A stretch of DNA of 64,000 nucleotides from an uncultured Flavobacteriales bacterium (GTDB lineage Bacteria; Bacteroidota; Bacteroidia; Flavobacteriales_G; Salibacteraceae), in assembly GCA_913057205.1 (NCBI GenBank), contig CAJXNO010000016.1, positions 1-64,000 on the forward strand, read 5' to 3'. The position numbers were made by a program, and so were the translations under genes. Of the stretch, positions 41,230 through 50,896 are shown in pieces; position 1 is the stretch's first letter; each line of letters opens with the position of its first letter. The notes below the pieces were generated by a model that saw only the letters and a program-made list of their open reading frames with translations, did not search any database and had not been told where the DNA came from.

Positions 41230-42684
41230 ATGGTATTCTTGCTGCTTGAGTTATCGGATATGATATCCTACGCACGTATTTTCGGAATGGAGCCTGGTGC
41301 ATTTGTGGCCATACTTGGACTCCTGGTCTACCTCTTACGTTTGATCTACGACGTGATCGTTGCGCACCGAGACGAGGACGGTGACCGCAGTATAGATCTT
41401 CGAAAGGCTGAGGTAACACGTTTGATCGCCAAGGCGCCTGTTATCCTTCAAGAGCATTCGACCTTTTACGGTAAGCTTTCGAATGAAGGCAGGTCCAAGT
41501 TCTTGAAGCGACTGCAGTATGTTCTGGCTACCAAGAGGTTCATCGGGAAGGATGGTTTCAGGCTTACCACAGAATCAGAAGTACTTACAGCAGCAGCTTT
41601 TGTGCAAGTTGGTTTCGGACATCATGTGAGCTTACTTGACCGCTTTGAGTTGATCGCTATTTATCCGGATATTTTCTACAGCGCCATCTTGAAACGGGAT
41701 CTAAAAGGTAGTATATCAACCAAAGGGGTGATTCGGTTTTCTTGGAAGCATTTGCACCACGGATTCAGTGTGCCTGAAGATAACATCAATTTAGCCCTAC
41801 ACGAATTGGCGCATGCATTGAAGATCGTGATCAAGGATAAAGAGGGTAAAGCCGTTGGCTTGATCGAAGAGTTGGCGGCGTTTAATGCGGCGGGTGAGCC
41901 GGTTCGTGATGCGATCTTGATGGGGAAACTGGATGAGATCAGAGCATATGCAGCCACCAATGAGCACGAGTTCTTCGCCTGTTGCGTGGAGTATTTCTTT
42001 GAGAATCCAGAGGCCTTCAAACTGAACCTCCCGGATGTTTACTTCAGATTGGTTGCCATTCTGAATATGGACCCAACGCGAACCTCTGATGATTACCAAC
42101 CAGATAAAGCGGAGATTAAGCAATGGCATCACCAACAGGCGGTGATCCGAAAGGAGGTGGTGGATCATTTCAAAGAGCCAGGGGATTGGTACCAATGGAT
42201 GATCGTGGTTGGTTTGATCGCAGGGTGGTTCAGTACGTTCTTTTTGCTTGCTGGATTGGAGAGCTCCATCATGACCCGAGGGCTGTTCCTGCTCACGGTT
42301 GTCATTGTTGGTGTACTGCTCTTCTACCGGCGCTTCTTGGTGTCAGGATTTATGACCACCGGTACTTTTCTCACCTTCTTGCTTTGTGGGTGGACACCGG
42401 TCATCAGTACAGGCGCGGTCCTATTGAATAATGCCGTTCCCCTATATACGCATTCATACCGCGTACCTATCGAAGGGGTTACCAGTGATCACGGAACGTA
42501 CTATGCTTACAACGAAGCTTCGGCGATTCGTTCCGTGCGAGAGGGTGTGGAGATCGATCCAGCAGTGTATTGGAAGATCAGAAAAGATAGCCTCACTTTT
42601 GAGTTGGACGTGGAGCTGTACTACGGTCTTTTTGCCCTGGAGTGCCTAGGAGAGGTGGGTTATGTGCCCGTAAATGGCGAATAG
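41230..42684 (+). CDS. MtfA/M90-like zinc peptidase fused to a C-terminal membrane domain
   Basis: The 484-residue protein has an N-terminal membrane anchor (FVAILGLLVYLLRLIYDVIV). The zincin domain has HELAH (His191, Glu192, His195) and a third-ligand Glu region (NEHEFFACCVEYFFENPEAF), the pattern of the MtfA (M90) family that in E. coli acts on Mlc. The C-terminal 170 residues add three or four hydrophobic helices (IVVGLIAGWFSTFFLLAGL, then LFLLTVVIVGVLLFYRRF) and an extracytoplasmic tail. MtfA itself is soluble and about 265 residues, so this membrane form is unusual. It is divergent from the DUF255 gene. Confidence 0.8.
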   Translation: MVFLLLELSDMISYARIFGMEPGAFVAILGLLVYLLRLIYDVIVAHRDEDGDRSIDLRKAEVTRLIAKAPVILQEHSTFYGKLSNEGRSKFLKRLQYVLATKRFIGKDGFRLTTESEVLTAAAFVQVGFGHHVSLLDRFELIAIYPDIFYSAILKRDLKGSISTKGVIRFSWKHLHHGFSVPEDNINLALHELAHALKIVIKDKEGKAVGLIEELAAFNAAGEPVRDAILMGKLDEIRAYAATNEHEFFACCVEYFFENPEAFKLNLPDVYFRLVAILNMDPTRTSDDYQPDKAEIKQWHHQQAVIRKEVVDHFKEPGDWYQWMIVVGLIAGWFSTFFLLAGLESSIMTRGLFLLTVVIVGVLLFYRRFLVSGFMTTGTFLTFLLCGWTPVISTGAVLLNNAVPLYTHSYRVPIEGVTSDHGTYYAYNEASAIRSVREGVEIDPAVYWKIRKDSLTFELDVELYYGLFALECLGEVGYVPVNGE

Positions 42685-42685
42685 C

Positions 42686-43294
42686 TTATTGTCCTTCCGC
42701 GTACAGTTTCAAACAGTAATCCATGTACTGAAGTACTTCTTCGCGACCGGTTTTGGCGGAGGATGAGGTATAGAAGAACGGAGGAAGGGGTTCCCAGACC
42801 TCGGCCATCTTTTTGTGGTAAACGTTCTTGTTCTTCTGTAGCTCACTGCTCGAAAGCTTATCGAGTTTGGTCATGATCACTGAAAATGGAATACCATGTT
42901 CCCCAAGCCAGGTCATGAACTCGATGTCGCTCTTCTGAGGAGCGTGTCGTGCATCCACCAGTACAAAGGCGTTCACCATGTTGGGGCGCGACTCAAAGTA
43001 ATCGTAGATCATCTTCATGAAGGAGGTGCGGTCGCTCTTGGATACTTTGGCGTAGCCGTATCCAGGGAGGTCCACCAGATGCCACTGTTCATTGATCAAA
43101 AAGTGATTGATGAGTCGGGTCTTTCCTGGTGTTCCGGATGTTTTTGCAATGTCTTTGCGCTGAAGAAGCATGTTGATCAACGAAGACTTACCCACGTTTG
43201 ATCGACCGATGAAGGCGAATTCAGGAAGGTTGTCGGGTGGACATTCTGAATTCTTCGTGGAACTTTTGACGAAGATGGAGTTTTTGATCTGCAT
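42686..43294 (-). CDS. engB: Ribosome biogenesis GTPase EngB (YihA/YsxC)
   Basis: The 202-residue GTPase has P-loop GRSNVGKSSL (30-39), switch II DLPGYGYAKVSK, G4 TKLDKL and G5 TSSSAKTG. YsxC acts in late 50S ribosome assembly. It overlaps the upstream alpha/beta hydrolase gene by one base (stop/start) and stands convergent with the metallopeptidase gene. Confidence 0.95.
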   Translation of the reverse strand: MQIKNSIFVKSSTKNSECPPDNLPEFAFIGRSNVGKSSLINMLLQRKDIAKTSGTPGKTRLINHFLINEQWHLVDLPGYGYAKVSKSDRTSFMKMIYDYFESRPNMVNAFVLVDARHAPQKSDIEFMTWLGEHGIPFSVIMTKLDKLSSSELQKNKNVYHKKMAEVWEPLPPFFYTSSSAKTGREEVLQYMDYCLKLYAEGQ

Positions 43295-44064
43295 CAGGCG
43301 GCGTATTCAAAACGCTTCGCGAGCCAGTTGCCAAGCTTCTCGTTGAATTGCTCTGGGTGTTCCATCATCGGTGCATGACCACACTGGTCGATCCAGAAGA
43401 GGTCTGCATTGGGCAATAATTCTGCAAACTCCTCAGCCACATCGGGTGGGGTAATCGTGTCGTTCTTTCCCCAGATCAAACAGGCAGGAACATCCATCTT
43501 AGGAAGCTCGTTCGCCATGTTGTGTCGAATGGCAGATTTTGCTAGCGAGATGATGCGAACCGTCTTGCCTTTGTCGTTCACGATATCAAAGCATTCATCC
43601 ACCAAGTCTTTGGTCGCATGCTTTGGGTCGTAAAACGTGATCGCTACCTTCTCTTTTACAAAGTCATAATTACCGCGCTTCGGAAAACTGCCGCCCAGGG
43701 TGTTTTCATAGAGTCCGCTGCTGCCGGTTAGGATCAAACTCTTCACGCGTTGCAAGTGCTTGGATGCGTAGATCAATGCTACGTGACCGCCAAGTGAGTT
43801 TCCCAACAAGTGGGCTTTCGAGATTTTCTTGTAGTCCATGAAATCAGCCAGAAACCGCGAAAGGTTCTTCACGTTGGTATCGATGATGGGCATCGTATAT
43901 AGGGGCATGATCGGAATAATCACCTTAAACTTCTTGGTGAAGTAGTCAAAAACTCCCTTGAAATTACTGAGCGCTCCAAAGAGTCCGTGAAGCACTACGA
44001 TCGGTTCTCCCTCGCCTCCTTCTATATAACTGAAACCGCCTTCTTCGATGATCTTAACCTCCAT
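43294..44064 (-). CDS. Alpha/beta-fold hydrolase
   Basis: The 256-residue protein has the oxyanion motif LHGLFG (25-30), the nucleophile elbow GNSLGG (Ser90), a late Asp (GKNDTITPPD) and the catalytic His (CGHAPMMEHPEQ, about 230), so the triad is complete. The family includes esterases, haloperoxidases and C-C hydrolases; the substrate cannot be read. It shares the stop/start with engB, so the two are one operon. Divergent from mraZ across a 283-bp spacer. Confidence 0.85.
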   Translation of the reverse strand: MEVKIIEEGGFSYIEGGEGEPIVVLHGLFGALSNFKGVFDYFTKKFKVIIPIMPLYTMPIIDTNVKNLSRFLADFMDYKKISKAHLLGNSLGGHVALIYASKHLQRVKSLILTGSSGLYENTLGGSFPKRGNYDFVKEKVAITFYDPKHATKDLVDECFDIVNDKGKTVRIISLAKSAIRHNMANELPKMDVPACLIWGKNDTITPPDVAEEFAELLPNADLFWIDQCGHAPMMEHPEQFNEKLGNWLAKRFEYAA

Positions 44065-44250
44065 GGTAGTTGCAACGTTTGCAGGTGAACAAAAATAAAG
44101 ATTTTGGAATAGGCGGCTTCGAACAAATTGACCGCTGTGAACACCCCTATGTTAACATCATAGGCCCTAATGTGGATCCGACGGGTTAAAAAGTCCCACT
44201 ATCTCCCACTCGCTAGAACGCAGTAATATTCAGCATTAGAAGTTTTATTG

Positions 44251-44305
44251 GTGGAAGTTTGTGGAGCATTTTATCAACAATGGGGTTTATAGTGGTAAAA
44301 TGTGG
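44251..44305 (+). promoter_or_regulatory. MraZ-binding GTGG repeats upstream of mraZ
   Basis: GTGG occurs at 44251, 44261, 44292 and 44302, and TGGGG at 44281. The GG pairs fall about 10, 20, 11 and 10 bp apart, so all lie on one helix face. MraZ is known to bind TGGGN/GTGGG direct repeats spaced by 10 bp in its own promoter. The last copies lie close to where the -33 element would be. Confidence 0.65.
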
Positions 44306-44316
44306 TACAATTCCTA

Positions 44317-44324
44317 TACTTTTA
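44317..44324 (+). promoter_or_regulatory. Probable -7 box of the dcw promoter
   Basis: TACTTTTA resembles TAnnTTTG with one mismatch. It lies 23 nt before the mraZ ATG, so the leader would be about 18 nt. The -33 region would coincide with the GTGG repeats. Confidence 0.5.
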
Positions 44325-44347
44325 CGACCTGATAGCAAAACCGCTTC

Positions 44348-44809
44348 ATGACCAGTTTTTTAGGAGAATTCGAATGCAAACTAGACAGCAAGTCACGCTT
44401 CTTGCTTCCTGCCGGCCTGCGCAAGCAGTTGGATCCCTCGGCAGACGAGCAGTTTGTGATCAATCGTGGTTTTGAAGGTTGCTTGGTCTTGTATCCGGTA
44501 AATGAGTGGGAAAAGATCTCGGCCCGCCTCAAGGGCTTGAACCTTTTCGTGGCGAAGAACCGAGCCTTCTACCGACAGTTCCACAACGGAGCTACGGCGG
44601 TTGGACTCGATGGTAACGGGCGGGTGTTGGTGCCGAAGTCGCTCATGAAATACGCGGGGATTGACAAGGAAGCGGTGCTCTTTGCTTACGCAGATAGGAT
44701 CGAGCTGTGGGCGAAGGATCGATACGATGAGATCATGAATCAGGATGCTGATGCCTTTGCTGCCCTGGCTGAAGAAGTGATGGGCGATTTGGATGACGAT
44801 GCATCGTGA
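44348..44809 (+). CDS. mraZ: Transcriptional regulator/cell-division protein MraZ
   Basis: The 153-residue protein has two AbrB/SpoVT-like domains: FLGEFECKLDSKSRFLLPAGL in the first and GNGRVLVPKSLMKYAGI in the second. MraZ represses its own dcw operon in E. coli and other bacteria. Its stop lies inside rsmH (17-bp overlap). It opens the dcw cluster, as usual. Confidence 0.95.
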   Translation: MTSFLGEFECKLDSKSRFLLPAGLRKQLDPSADEQFVINRGFEGCLVLYPVNEWEKISARLKGLNLFVAKNRAFYRQFHNGATAVGLDGNGRVLVPKSLMKYAGIDKEAVLFAYADRIELWAKDRYDEIMNQDADAFAALAEEVMGDLDDDAS

Positions 44810-45707
44810 TGAAACATATCATACAACCGTTCTTTTACATGAGGGTGTTGATGCGCTGAACCTTAAGCCTGGTGGTGTTTACGTAGATGTGACGCTCGGG
44901 GCTGCAGGTCATACCAAGTACCTGCTTTCGCAGCTGGATGCGGATGCCAAGGTCTTCGGTTTCGACCAAGACAAGGATGCGATCAAGCATGCGCCGAAGG
45001 ATCCAAGGTTTACGCTTTGTCAGTCCAACTTTCAATTCTTACTGCGCTTCATGAAAGCTTACAAAGTGGAGCAAGTGGATGGTATTCTGGCTGACCTCGG
45101 GGTTTCTGGTCATCATTTCGATGCGCCTGAGCGTGGGTTTTCCTTTCGCTTCGATGCACCGTTGGATATGCGGATGAATCAGTCGCAGGAGGTGTCAGCA
45201 AAAGACGTGCTGAATACCTACGAGGAGCAGGAGTTGAAAATGCTGTTCAAACGCTATGGTGAGTCTTCATTGGCTGGAAAGCTGGCGAGGAGCATCGTAC
45301 AGGCAAGAGCGGTCAAAGCAATCGAACGAACCGGTGAGTTGGTGAAGCTCGCAGAGCAGTGCATACCGGAACGCAAAGTGAAGGGGGAGCTTGCTAAGAT
45401 CTTTCAAGCTATACGCATTGAAGTGAATCAAGAGCTGGATGTCCTGCGACAATTGCTTGAAGATGCTGCGAAGATCCTGAAGCCTGGTGGTCGACTGGTG
45501 GTATTGAGTTACCACTCCTTGGAAGATCGCATGGTGAAGCACTTCCTGCGTTCCGGGAATTTCGATGACCGCGCAGAGAAGGATATCTACGGAAATGTGA
45601 ATCGACCATTGGATCCGATTGGAAAGGTCATCACCCCCTCAAAAGAAGAGATCGAACGAAACCCAAGAGCGCGCAGCGCCAAAATGAGAATAGGAGAAAA
45701 ACGCTGA
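44793..45707 (+). CDS. rsmH: 16S rRNA (cytosine(1402)-N(4))-methyltransferase
   Basis: The 304-residue enzyme methylates N4 of C1402 in 16S rRNA. HTTVLLHEGVDALNL, the SAM motif DVTLGAAGHTKYLL and the catalytic-loop ILADLGVSGHHFDAPERGFSF are conserved; GGRLVVLSYHSLEDRMVKHF ends the domain. The start at 44793 overlaps mraZ; the ATG at 44799 is possible. Its stop overlaps the next ATG by one base. Confidence 0.95.
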   Translation: MTMHRDETYHTTVLLHEGVDALNLKPGGVYVDVTLGAAGHTKYLLSQLDADAKVFGFDQDKDAIKHAPKDPRFTLCQSNFQFLLRFMKAYKVEQVDGILADLGVSGHHFDAPERGFSFRFDAPLDMRMNQSQEVSAKDVLNTYEEQELKMLFKRYGESSLAGKLARSIVQARAVKAIERTGELVKLAEQCIPERKVKGELAKIFQAIRIEVNQELDVLRQLLEDAAKILKPGGRLVVLSYHSLEDRMVKHFLRSGNFDDRAEKDIYGNVNRPLDPIGKVITPSKEEIERNPRARSAKMRIGEKR

Positions 45708-46069
45708 TGAGCGAAGAACAAAATACCAAGAAGTCGAATCCCATCGCCATGTTGCTTTCGGGGCGTCTGCTTACCCAGGAAGCGGTGGTGAAAAACCTCC
45801 CGTACCTGCTCTTCTTGGCATTCATCGGCATCGTTTACATCGCGAATGGCTATTTGGCAGAAGCCTCCGTTCGCAAGATCAATACAACCCAACAGGAGAT
45901 CAAGGAACTCCGCTCTGAGCAAATCAGTATCAAGAGCGAATTGAACAATACCATCATCGAGTCGGAACTGAAGAAAATCATCGCCGCTCGAAAGATGGGC
46001 TTGGAGGAGTCCATTGATCCTCCCAAAAAGATCATAGTAGAAAACGAAGAAATCGAGTCGATCAACTGA
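45707..46069 (+). CDS. ftsL: FtsL-like cell-division protein
   Basis: The 120-residue bitopic protein has a cytoplasmic N-terminus, one membrane helix (VKNLPYLLFLAFIGIVYIAN, about 28-47) and an extracytoplasmic coiled coil (KINTTQQEIKELRSEQISIK). The position between rsmH and ftsI is that of ftsL in other dcw clusters. FtsL joins FtsB/FtsQ to activate septal peptidoglycan synthesis. Sequence conservation is too low for a stronger call than context. Confidence 0.8.
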   Translation: MSEEQNTKKSNPIAMLLSGRLLTQEAVVKNLPYLLFLAFIGIVYIANGYLAEASVRKINTTQQEIKELRSEQISIKSELNNTIIESELKKIIAARKMGLEESIDPPKKIIVENEEIESIN

Positions 46070-48192
46070 TGGCAGAAGGGCGTAATAAAGAGATGTTGAA
46101 TAGGTCATACGTGGTCTATTTGGCCATCGCTCTCCTCGGTTGCGCCATCATCGGCAAGGTGATCTTCATCCAAGTGGTGGAAGGCAGCTACTGGCGAGAG
46201 AAGGCAGAGAACCTCACCACGGTATACCGCGACATCGAAGCAGTACGCGGTAATATCTATTCCGATGACGGAAGCATGCTTGCTACATCTGTTCCGATCT
46301 ATGAAGTGCGCATGGATCTCAATGCAGATGGGCTGGTTGATGAGGTCTTCAACGAAGAGATCGACTCCTTAGCCACCTGTTTATCCAATCTTTTCAAAGA
46401 TCGTTCACCGCTAGAGTGGAAGCGCGACCTGGTTACTGCTCGCCAAGAAGGAGCGCGTTATCATTTGATCAAGCGTCGCGTGAAGTTTCACCAGATGAAG
46501 CAGCTGCGCGAGTTTCCGATCTTCAATCGGGGCAAGTATAAAGGCGGATTGATCGTCTTGCAACAGAATAGACGTGAGCGTCCGTTCCGCATGCTAGCAG
46601 CTCGAACCATTGGTTATGAGCGCGATGGCGTTACGCCGGTTGGTCTGGAAGGAGCTTACAGCGATGCCTTGGGCGGTGTGAGTGGTAAGCGTTTGATGCA
46701 GAAGATTTCCGGCGGACTCTGGATGCCGATCAACGATGAGAACGAGGTGGAGCCACAAGATGGTTACGACATCCATACGACCATCAACCTGAACATTCAA
46801 GATGTGGCAGAGAATGCATTGCTCAAGCAGTTGCAACGGCATGATGCCCACCACGGTTGTGTTATCCTCATGGAGGTGGCGACCGGAGAGGTAAAGGCCA
46901 TCGCCAACCTAAGCAAAGGCGAAGATGGGGGCTACTACGAATACTACAACTACGCCATCGGCGAAAGCGCTGAGCCTGGATCAACCTTCAAATTGCCCTC
47001 ATTGATCGTTGCCTTGGAGGATGGATACATCGATCTGAAAGACAGCATTGATGCGGGTGATGGAACTGCTGAGTTTCACGGTGAAACCATGCGCGACTCT
47101 AAGAAGGGTGGCTACGGTAAGATCTCGGTTGAGGAAGCCTTCGCCTATTCATCCAACATCGGTGTGATGCGCCTGATGGAAAAGTACTACGCCAATGAAC
47201 CGGCGAAATTCATCAAGGGCTTGCGAAGAATGAACCTGGGCGAACGCATCGGGATCGAGATCGCTGGTGAGGGTCAGCCCTTGATCAAAGATCCCTCAGA
47301 TAAGAGTTGGTCGCTGATCTCCTACCTCTGGACCAGCATCGGCTACGAGGTGAGGATGACCCCCCTTCAAACCCTGACCTTTTACAATGCCATCGCAAAC
47401 AATGGCAAGATGATGCGTCCGCAATTCGTACGCAAGGTGACCGACAAGAGTGCGGTGATCCAATCGTTTGAGTCCGTTGTGATGAACGAGCGCATCTGCT
47501 CAGAGAAAACCGCCAAGGCAGCACAAAAATTACTGGAATCGGTGGTTGACTACGGAACAGCTACCAACCTGAAGAACGGTAACTACAAGATTGCGGGCAA
47601 GACCGGTACCGCACGGGTCGCCAATACCAATGAAGGATACACTAAGAACGGTGCTAACATTACCTATCAAGCGTCCTTTGCTGGCTACTTCCCGGCCGAC
47701 AATCCAAAGTACAGCTGCATCGTAGTAGTGAATGCACCAAACCGAAGCGTTTACTACGCGAGCCACGTGGCCGGACCGATCTTCGAGGAGATTGCAGATA
47801 AGGTATATGCTACCAGCATCAACATCCACGACGAGCTTCAATCCCAAGACCAAATTACTGCGCTCACCCGCCTTCCGGTTTCTAAGAGCGGCTACCAGCG
47901 CGACCTCCAAACCGTATTTGAAGACCTGCAGATCCAGACGGTTTCATCCAACCCAGAGAACAAGTGGGTGGTGACGCAAACCGGTCAGGAAAAGGTAGAG
48001 ATGGGTCGACGGAACATCATCGAGAACCTCGTGCCGAATGTGAAAGGAATGAGTGCCCAAGACGCGGTATTCATCCTTGAGAATGCAGGACTGAAAGTGA
48101 AACTTAAAGGACGCGGAATGATCAAGGAGCAGTCGTTGCTGCCTGGTGAACGCATCCGCCAAGGACAAGAAATAATCCTCGAACTATCGTGA
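46069..48192 (+). CDS. ftsI: Septal penicillin-binding protein (FtsI/PBP3-type) with PASTA domain
   Basis: The 707-residue transpeptidase has an N-terminal membrane helix (YVVYLAIALLGCAIIGKVIF), a PBP dimer domain and the transpeptidase motifs: SxxK at 305-308 (EPGSTFK), SxN at 361-363 (AYSSNIG) and KTG at 511-513 (AGKTGTARV). The last 65 residues (NVKGMSAQDAVFILENAGLK, ending [15 protein letters not shown]) form a PASTA domain. It makes septal cross-links during division. Its stop overlaps murE by 4 bp. Confidence 0.95.
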   Translation: MAEGRNKEMLNRSYVVYLAIALLGCAIIGKVIFIQVVEGSYWREKAENLTTVYRDIEAVRGNIYSDDGSMLATSVPIYEVRMDLNADGLVDEVFNEEIDSLATCLSNLFKDRSPLEWKRDLVTARQEGARYHLIKRRVKFHQMKQLREFPIFNRGKYKGGLIVLQQNRRERPFRMLAARTIGYERDGVTPVGLEGAYSDALGGVSGKRLMQKISGGLWMPINDENEVEPQDGYDIHTTINLNIQDVAENALLKQLQRHDAHHGCVILMEVATGEVKAIANLSKGEDGGYYEYYNYAIGESAEPGSTFKLPSLIVALEDGYIDLKDSIDAGDGTAEFHGETMRDSKKGGYGKISVEEAFAYSSNIGVMRLMEKYYANEPAKFIKGLRRMNLGERIGIEIAGEGQPLIKDPSDKSWSLISYLWTSIGYEVRMTPLQTLTFYNAIANNGKMMRPQFVRKVTDKSAVIQSFESVVMNERICSEKTAKAAQKLLESVVDYGTATNLKNGNYKIAGKTGTARVANTNEGYTKNGANITYQASFAGYFPADNPKYSCIVVVNAPNRSVYYASHVAGPIFEEIADKVYATSINIHDELQSQDQITALTRLPVSKSGYQRDLQTVFEDLQIQTVSSNPENKWVVTQTGQEKVEMGRRNIIENLVPNVKGMSAQDAVFILENAGLKVKLKGRGMIKEQSLLPGERIRQGQEIILELS

Positions 48193-49649
48193 AACTCTTA
48201 AAGGACATACTCTACCGTGCAGGCTTGGAAGATGTGGTTGGTAATACCCATCTCGCCGTAGAACAAGTGTGTTTTGATAGCCGAAAGGCAGAGAAGCTCA
48301 GTGTGTTTGTCGCCGTAAAAGGCACCCAAACAGATGGGCATACTTACATCGATGACGTCACCGCACGTGGTTGCAAGATGATCGTGTGTGAGGTGCTGCC
48401 AGAGACCTTGAAGGAAGGGGTGACCTACGTTCGGGTGAAGAATTCAGCAGAGGCGCTGGGGGTTATTGCTTCGAATTTCTATGACAATCCATCCGAGCAG
48501 CTTAAGCTGGTTGGTGTGACCGGTACCAATGGTAAAACCACCGTGGTAACCTTGCTTTATCGCCTGTTCAAGGCCTTGGGCTATAAGACCGGGATGATCA
48601 GTACGGTGGTTAACATGATCGGTGCCAAGGAGGTGAGTGCAACCCACACCACGCCAGACCCAGTGCAGATGAATGCTTTGATGCGTGATATGGTGGATGC
48701 AGGATGCTCGCACTGCTTCATGGAGGTGAGTTCACACGCTATCCACCAACGCAGGATCGCCGGACTGCATTACCGCGGCGCGGTGTTCACCAACATCACC
48801 CACGACCACCTTGATTACCACAAGACCTTCGACAACTACATCGCGGCCAAGAAGCGCTTGTTCGATGACCTGCCTCGAGAATCCTTTGCGCTTTTCAATA
48901 TCGATGATGTGCATGGGGAAGTCATGGTGCAGAACACCAAGGCCAAGGCCTACGATTTCTCTTTACGTACCGACGCTGAATTCAGGGCGAAGATCCTCGA
49001 GAACCACTTCCAAGGACTGAACCTGGTCATCGGCGAGCGGGAGATCTGGTCGAAGTTGATCGGGAAGTTCAATGCCTACAACTTACTGGCTGCCTATGCG
49101 GTAGCGGTCTTGTTGGGCGAAGAGAAGATGGAAGTGCTCACGATGCTTTCTAATGTGAACCCTCCAGCCGGTCGCTTCCAATACAAGCGCAGCGATGAGG
49201 GGGTAACTGGTATTGTGGATTATGCGCACACGCCTGATGCCCTTAAGAATGTACTCTCTACGATCGCAGACATCCGTGGCGGAAATGAGCAGGTGATCAC
49301 CGTGGTGGGCTGCGGAGGTGATCGAGATGCATCTAAACGTCCAGACATGGCTGCCATCGCTTCTGATATGAGCGACCGTGTGGTATTCACCAGCGACAAT
49401 CCACGTACCGAAGATCCGGACCAGATCATCCGCGACATGGAAAAAGGCGTGGAGCAAAAGAACAAGAAGAAAACCCTCTCCATCACTGACCGCCGCGAAG
49501 CGATAAAAGCAGCGGTTTCCATGGCGAACCCAGGAGATATCATCCTGATCGCCGGAAAGGGGCACGAGACCTACCAAGAGATCAATGGTGTTCGCCATGA
49601 TTTCGATGACATGCAAGTGCTAACCGAAATGATGAATCTACTCAGCTGA
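48189..49649 (+). CDS. murE: UDP-N-acetylmuramoyl-L-alanyl-D-glutamate--2,6-diaminopimelate ligase
   Basis: The 486-residue ATP-dependent ligase adds the third peptide residue to UDP-MurNAc-Ala-Glu. The ATP-binding loop is [17 protein letters not shown] (about 111-127), and the C-terminal part has the [16 protein letters not shown] motif, whose 'DNPR' marks meso-diaminopimelate specificity. Overlaps ftsI by 4 bp and mraY by one base. Confidence 0.95.
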   Translation: MKLLKDILYRAGLEDVVGNTHLAVEQVCFDSRKAEKLSVFVAVKGTQTDGHTYIDDVTARGCKMIVCEVLPETLKEGVTYVRVKNSAEALGVIASNFYDNPSEQLKLVGVTGTNGKTTVVTLLYRLFKALGYKTGMISTVVNMIGAKEVSATHTTPDPVQMNALMRDMVDAGCSHCFMEVSSHAIHQRRIAGLHYRGAVFTNITHDHLDYHKTFDNYIAAKKRLFDDLPRESFALFNIDDVHGEVMVQNTKAKAYDFSLRTDAEFRAKILENHFQGLNLVIGEREIWSKLIGKFNAYNLLAAYAVAVLLGEEKMEVLTMLSNVNPPAGRFQYKRSDEGVTGIVDYAHTPDALKNVLSTIADIRGGNEQVITVVGCGGDRDASKRPDMAAIASDMSDRVVFTSDNPRTEDPDQIIRDMEKGVEQKNKKKTLSITDRREAIKAAVSMANPGDIILIAGKGHETYQEINGVRHDFDDMQVLTEMMNLLS

Positions 49650-50896
49650 TGTTCTACTACCTATTTGAATACCTGAATGAAATGGATGTTCCCGGCGCAG
49701 GGGTCTTCCAATACGTAACCTTCCGTACAGCGATGGCGGTGATCACCTCCTTGGTCATCAGTCTGCTCTTCGGTAAGCGCATCATCAATTACCTCCGAAA
49801 ACTACAGGTAGGAGAAACGGTGCGTGACCTCGGGTTGGAAGGACAACTGCAAAAGCAAGGAACACCAACGATGGGTGGACTCATCATCCTCTCGGCCATC
49901 ATCATTCCTACCCTGCTTTTTGCAAAACTGCACAACGCCTACATCGTGCTGATGCTGATCTCCACGGTATGGTTGGGGGCCATCGGCTTTACAGATGATT
50001 ACATCAAGGTATTCAAGAAGGATAAGAAAGGATTAGCGGGCAAGTTCAAGGTGGTCGGACAGATCGGAATCGGCATCATCGCTGGCGCTATCCTGTACTT
50101 CAACGGAGAGATCAACATCAAGCACAAGGTGTATAACGAGGACGGCTCGGTAGTGACCGAAATGGTGGAAACCGAGAATGGCGGCAGGGTAGAGCGTGTG
50201 AAGTGGGAAGAGACCGGACTCACCAAAACTACCATTCCATTCATCAAGAACAATGAATTCGACTACCGCTGGTTGCTCGATTGGATGGGCGATACCGTAG
50301 CCAATTTTACTTGGTTGATCTACATCATCATCGTCATTTTCATCATAACTGCGGTGTCAAACGGCGCCAACATGACCGACGGACTGGACGGCCTAGCCGG
50401 TGGTACATCTGCCATCATCGGACTCACACTGGCCATTTTCGCCTACCTGTCTTCTAACCTCATTTTCGCGGATTACCTGAACATCATGTACATCCCAGGT
50501 TCAGAGGAACTGGTAATCTACATGGGGGCGTTTATCGGTGCCTGTATCGGGTTCCTTTGGTACAACTCCTTTCCCGCACAGGTCTTCATGGGAGATACAG
50601 GAAGCTTAGCCATTGGTGGCATCATCGCTGTGTTTGCCTTGGCCATTAAGAAAGAATTGCTGATCCCGATCTTCTGCGGGGTCTTTCTGATCGAGAATGT
50701 ATCGGTCATGCTACAGGTGGGCTACTTCAAGTACACCAAGAAAAAGTTTGGCGAGGGCCGGAGGGTATTCCTCATGGCGCCTTTGCATCATCACTACCAG
50801 AAGAAGGGTTTGCACGAGAGTAAGATCGTTTCACGCTTTTGGATCATCGGCGTAATGCTGGCGGTCCTGAGCATCATCACGCTGAAACTGCGCTAG
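49649..50896 (+). CDS. mraY: Phospho-N-acetylmuramoyl-pentapeptide transferase MraY
   Basis: The 415-residue membrane enzyme makes lipid I from UDP-MurNAc-pentapeptide and undecaprenyl phosphate. It has about ten helices and the motifs [28 protein letters not shown] and [18 protein letters not shown], plus the [12 protein letters not shown] loop. It is longer than the usual 360 residues because of an insertion at about 155-205 ([20 protein letters not shown] onward), which Bacteroidota MraY proteins share. Adjacent to murD. Confidence 0.95.
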   Translation: MFYYLFEYLNEMDVPGAGVFQYVTFRTAMAVITSLVISLLFGKRIINYLRKLQVGETVRDLGLEGQLQKQGTPTMGGLIILSAIIIPTLLFAKLHNAYIVLMLISTVWLGAIGFTDDYIKVFKKDKKGLAGKFKVVGQIGIGIIAGAILYFNGEINIKHKVYNEDGSVVTEMVETENGGRVERVKWEETGLTKTTIPFIKNNEFDYRWLLDWMGDTVANFTWLIYIIIVIFIITAVSNGANMTDGLDGLAGGTSAIIGLTLAIFAYLSSNLIFADYLNIMYIPGSEELVIYMGAFIGACIGFLWYNSFPAQVFMGDTGSLAIGGIIAVFALAIKKELLIPIFCGVFLIENVSVMLQVGYFKYTKKKFGEGRRVFLMAPLHHHYQKKGLHESKIVSRFWIIGVMLAVLSIITLKLR

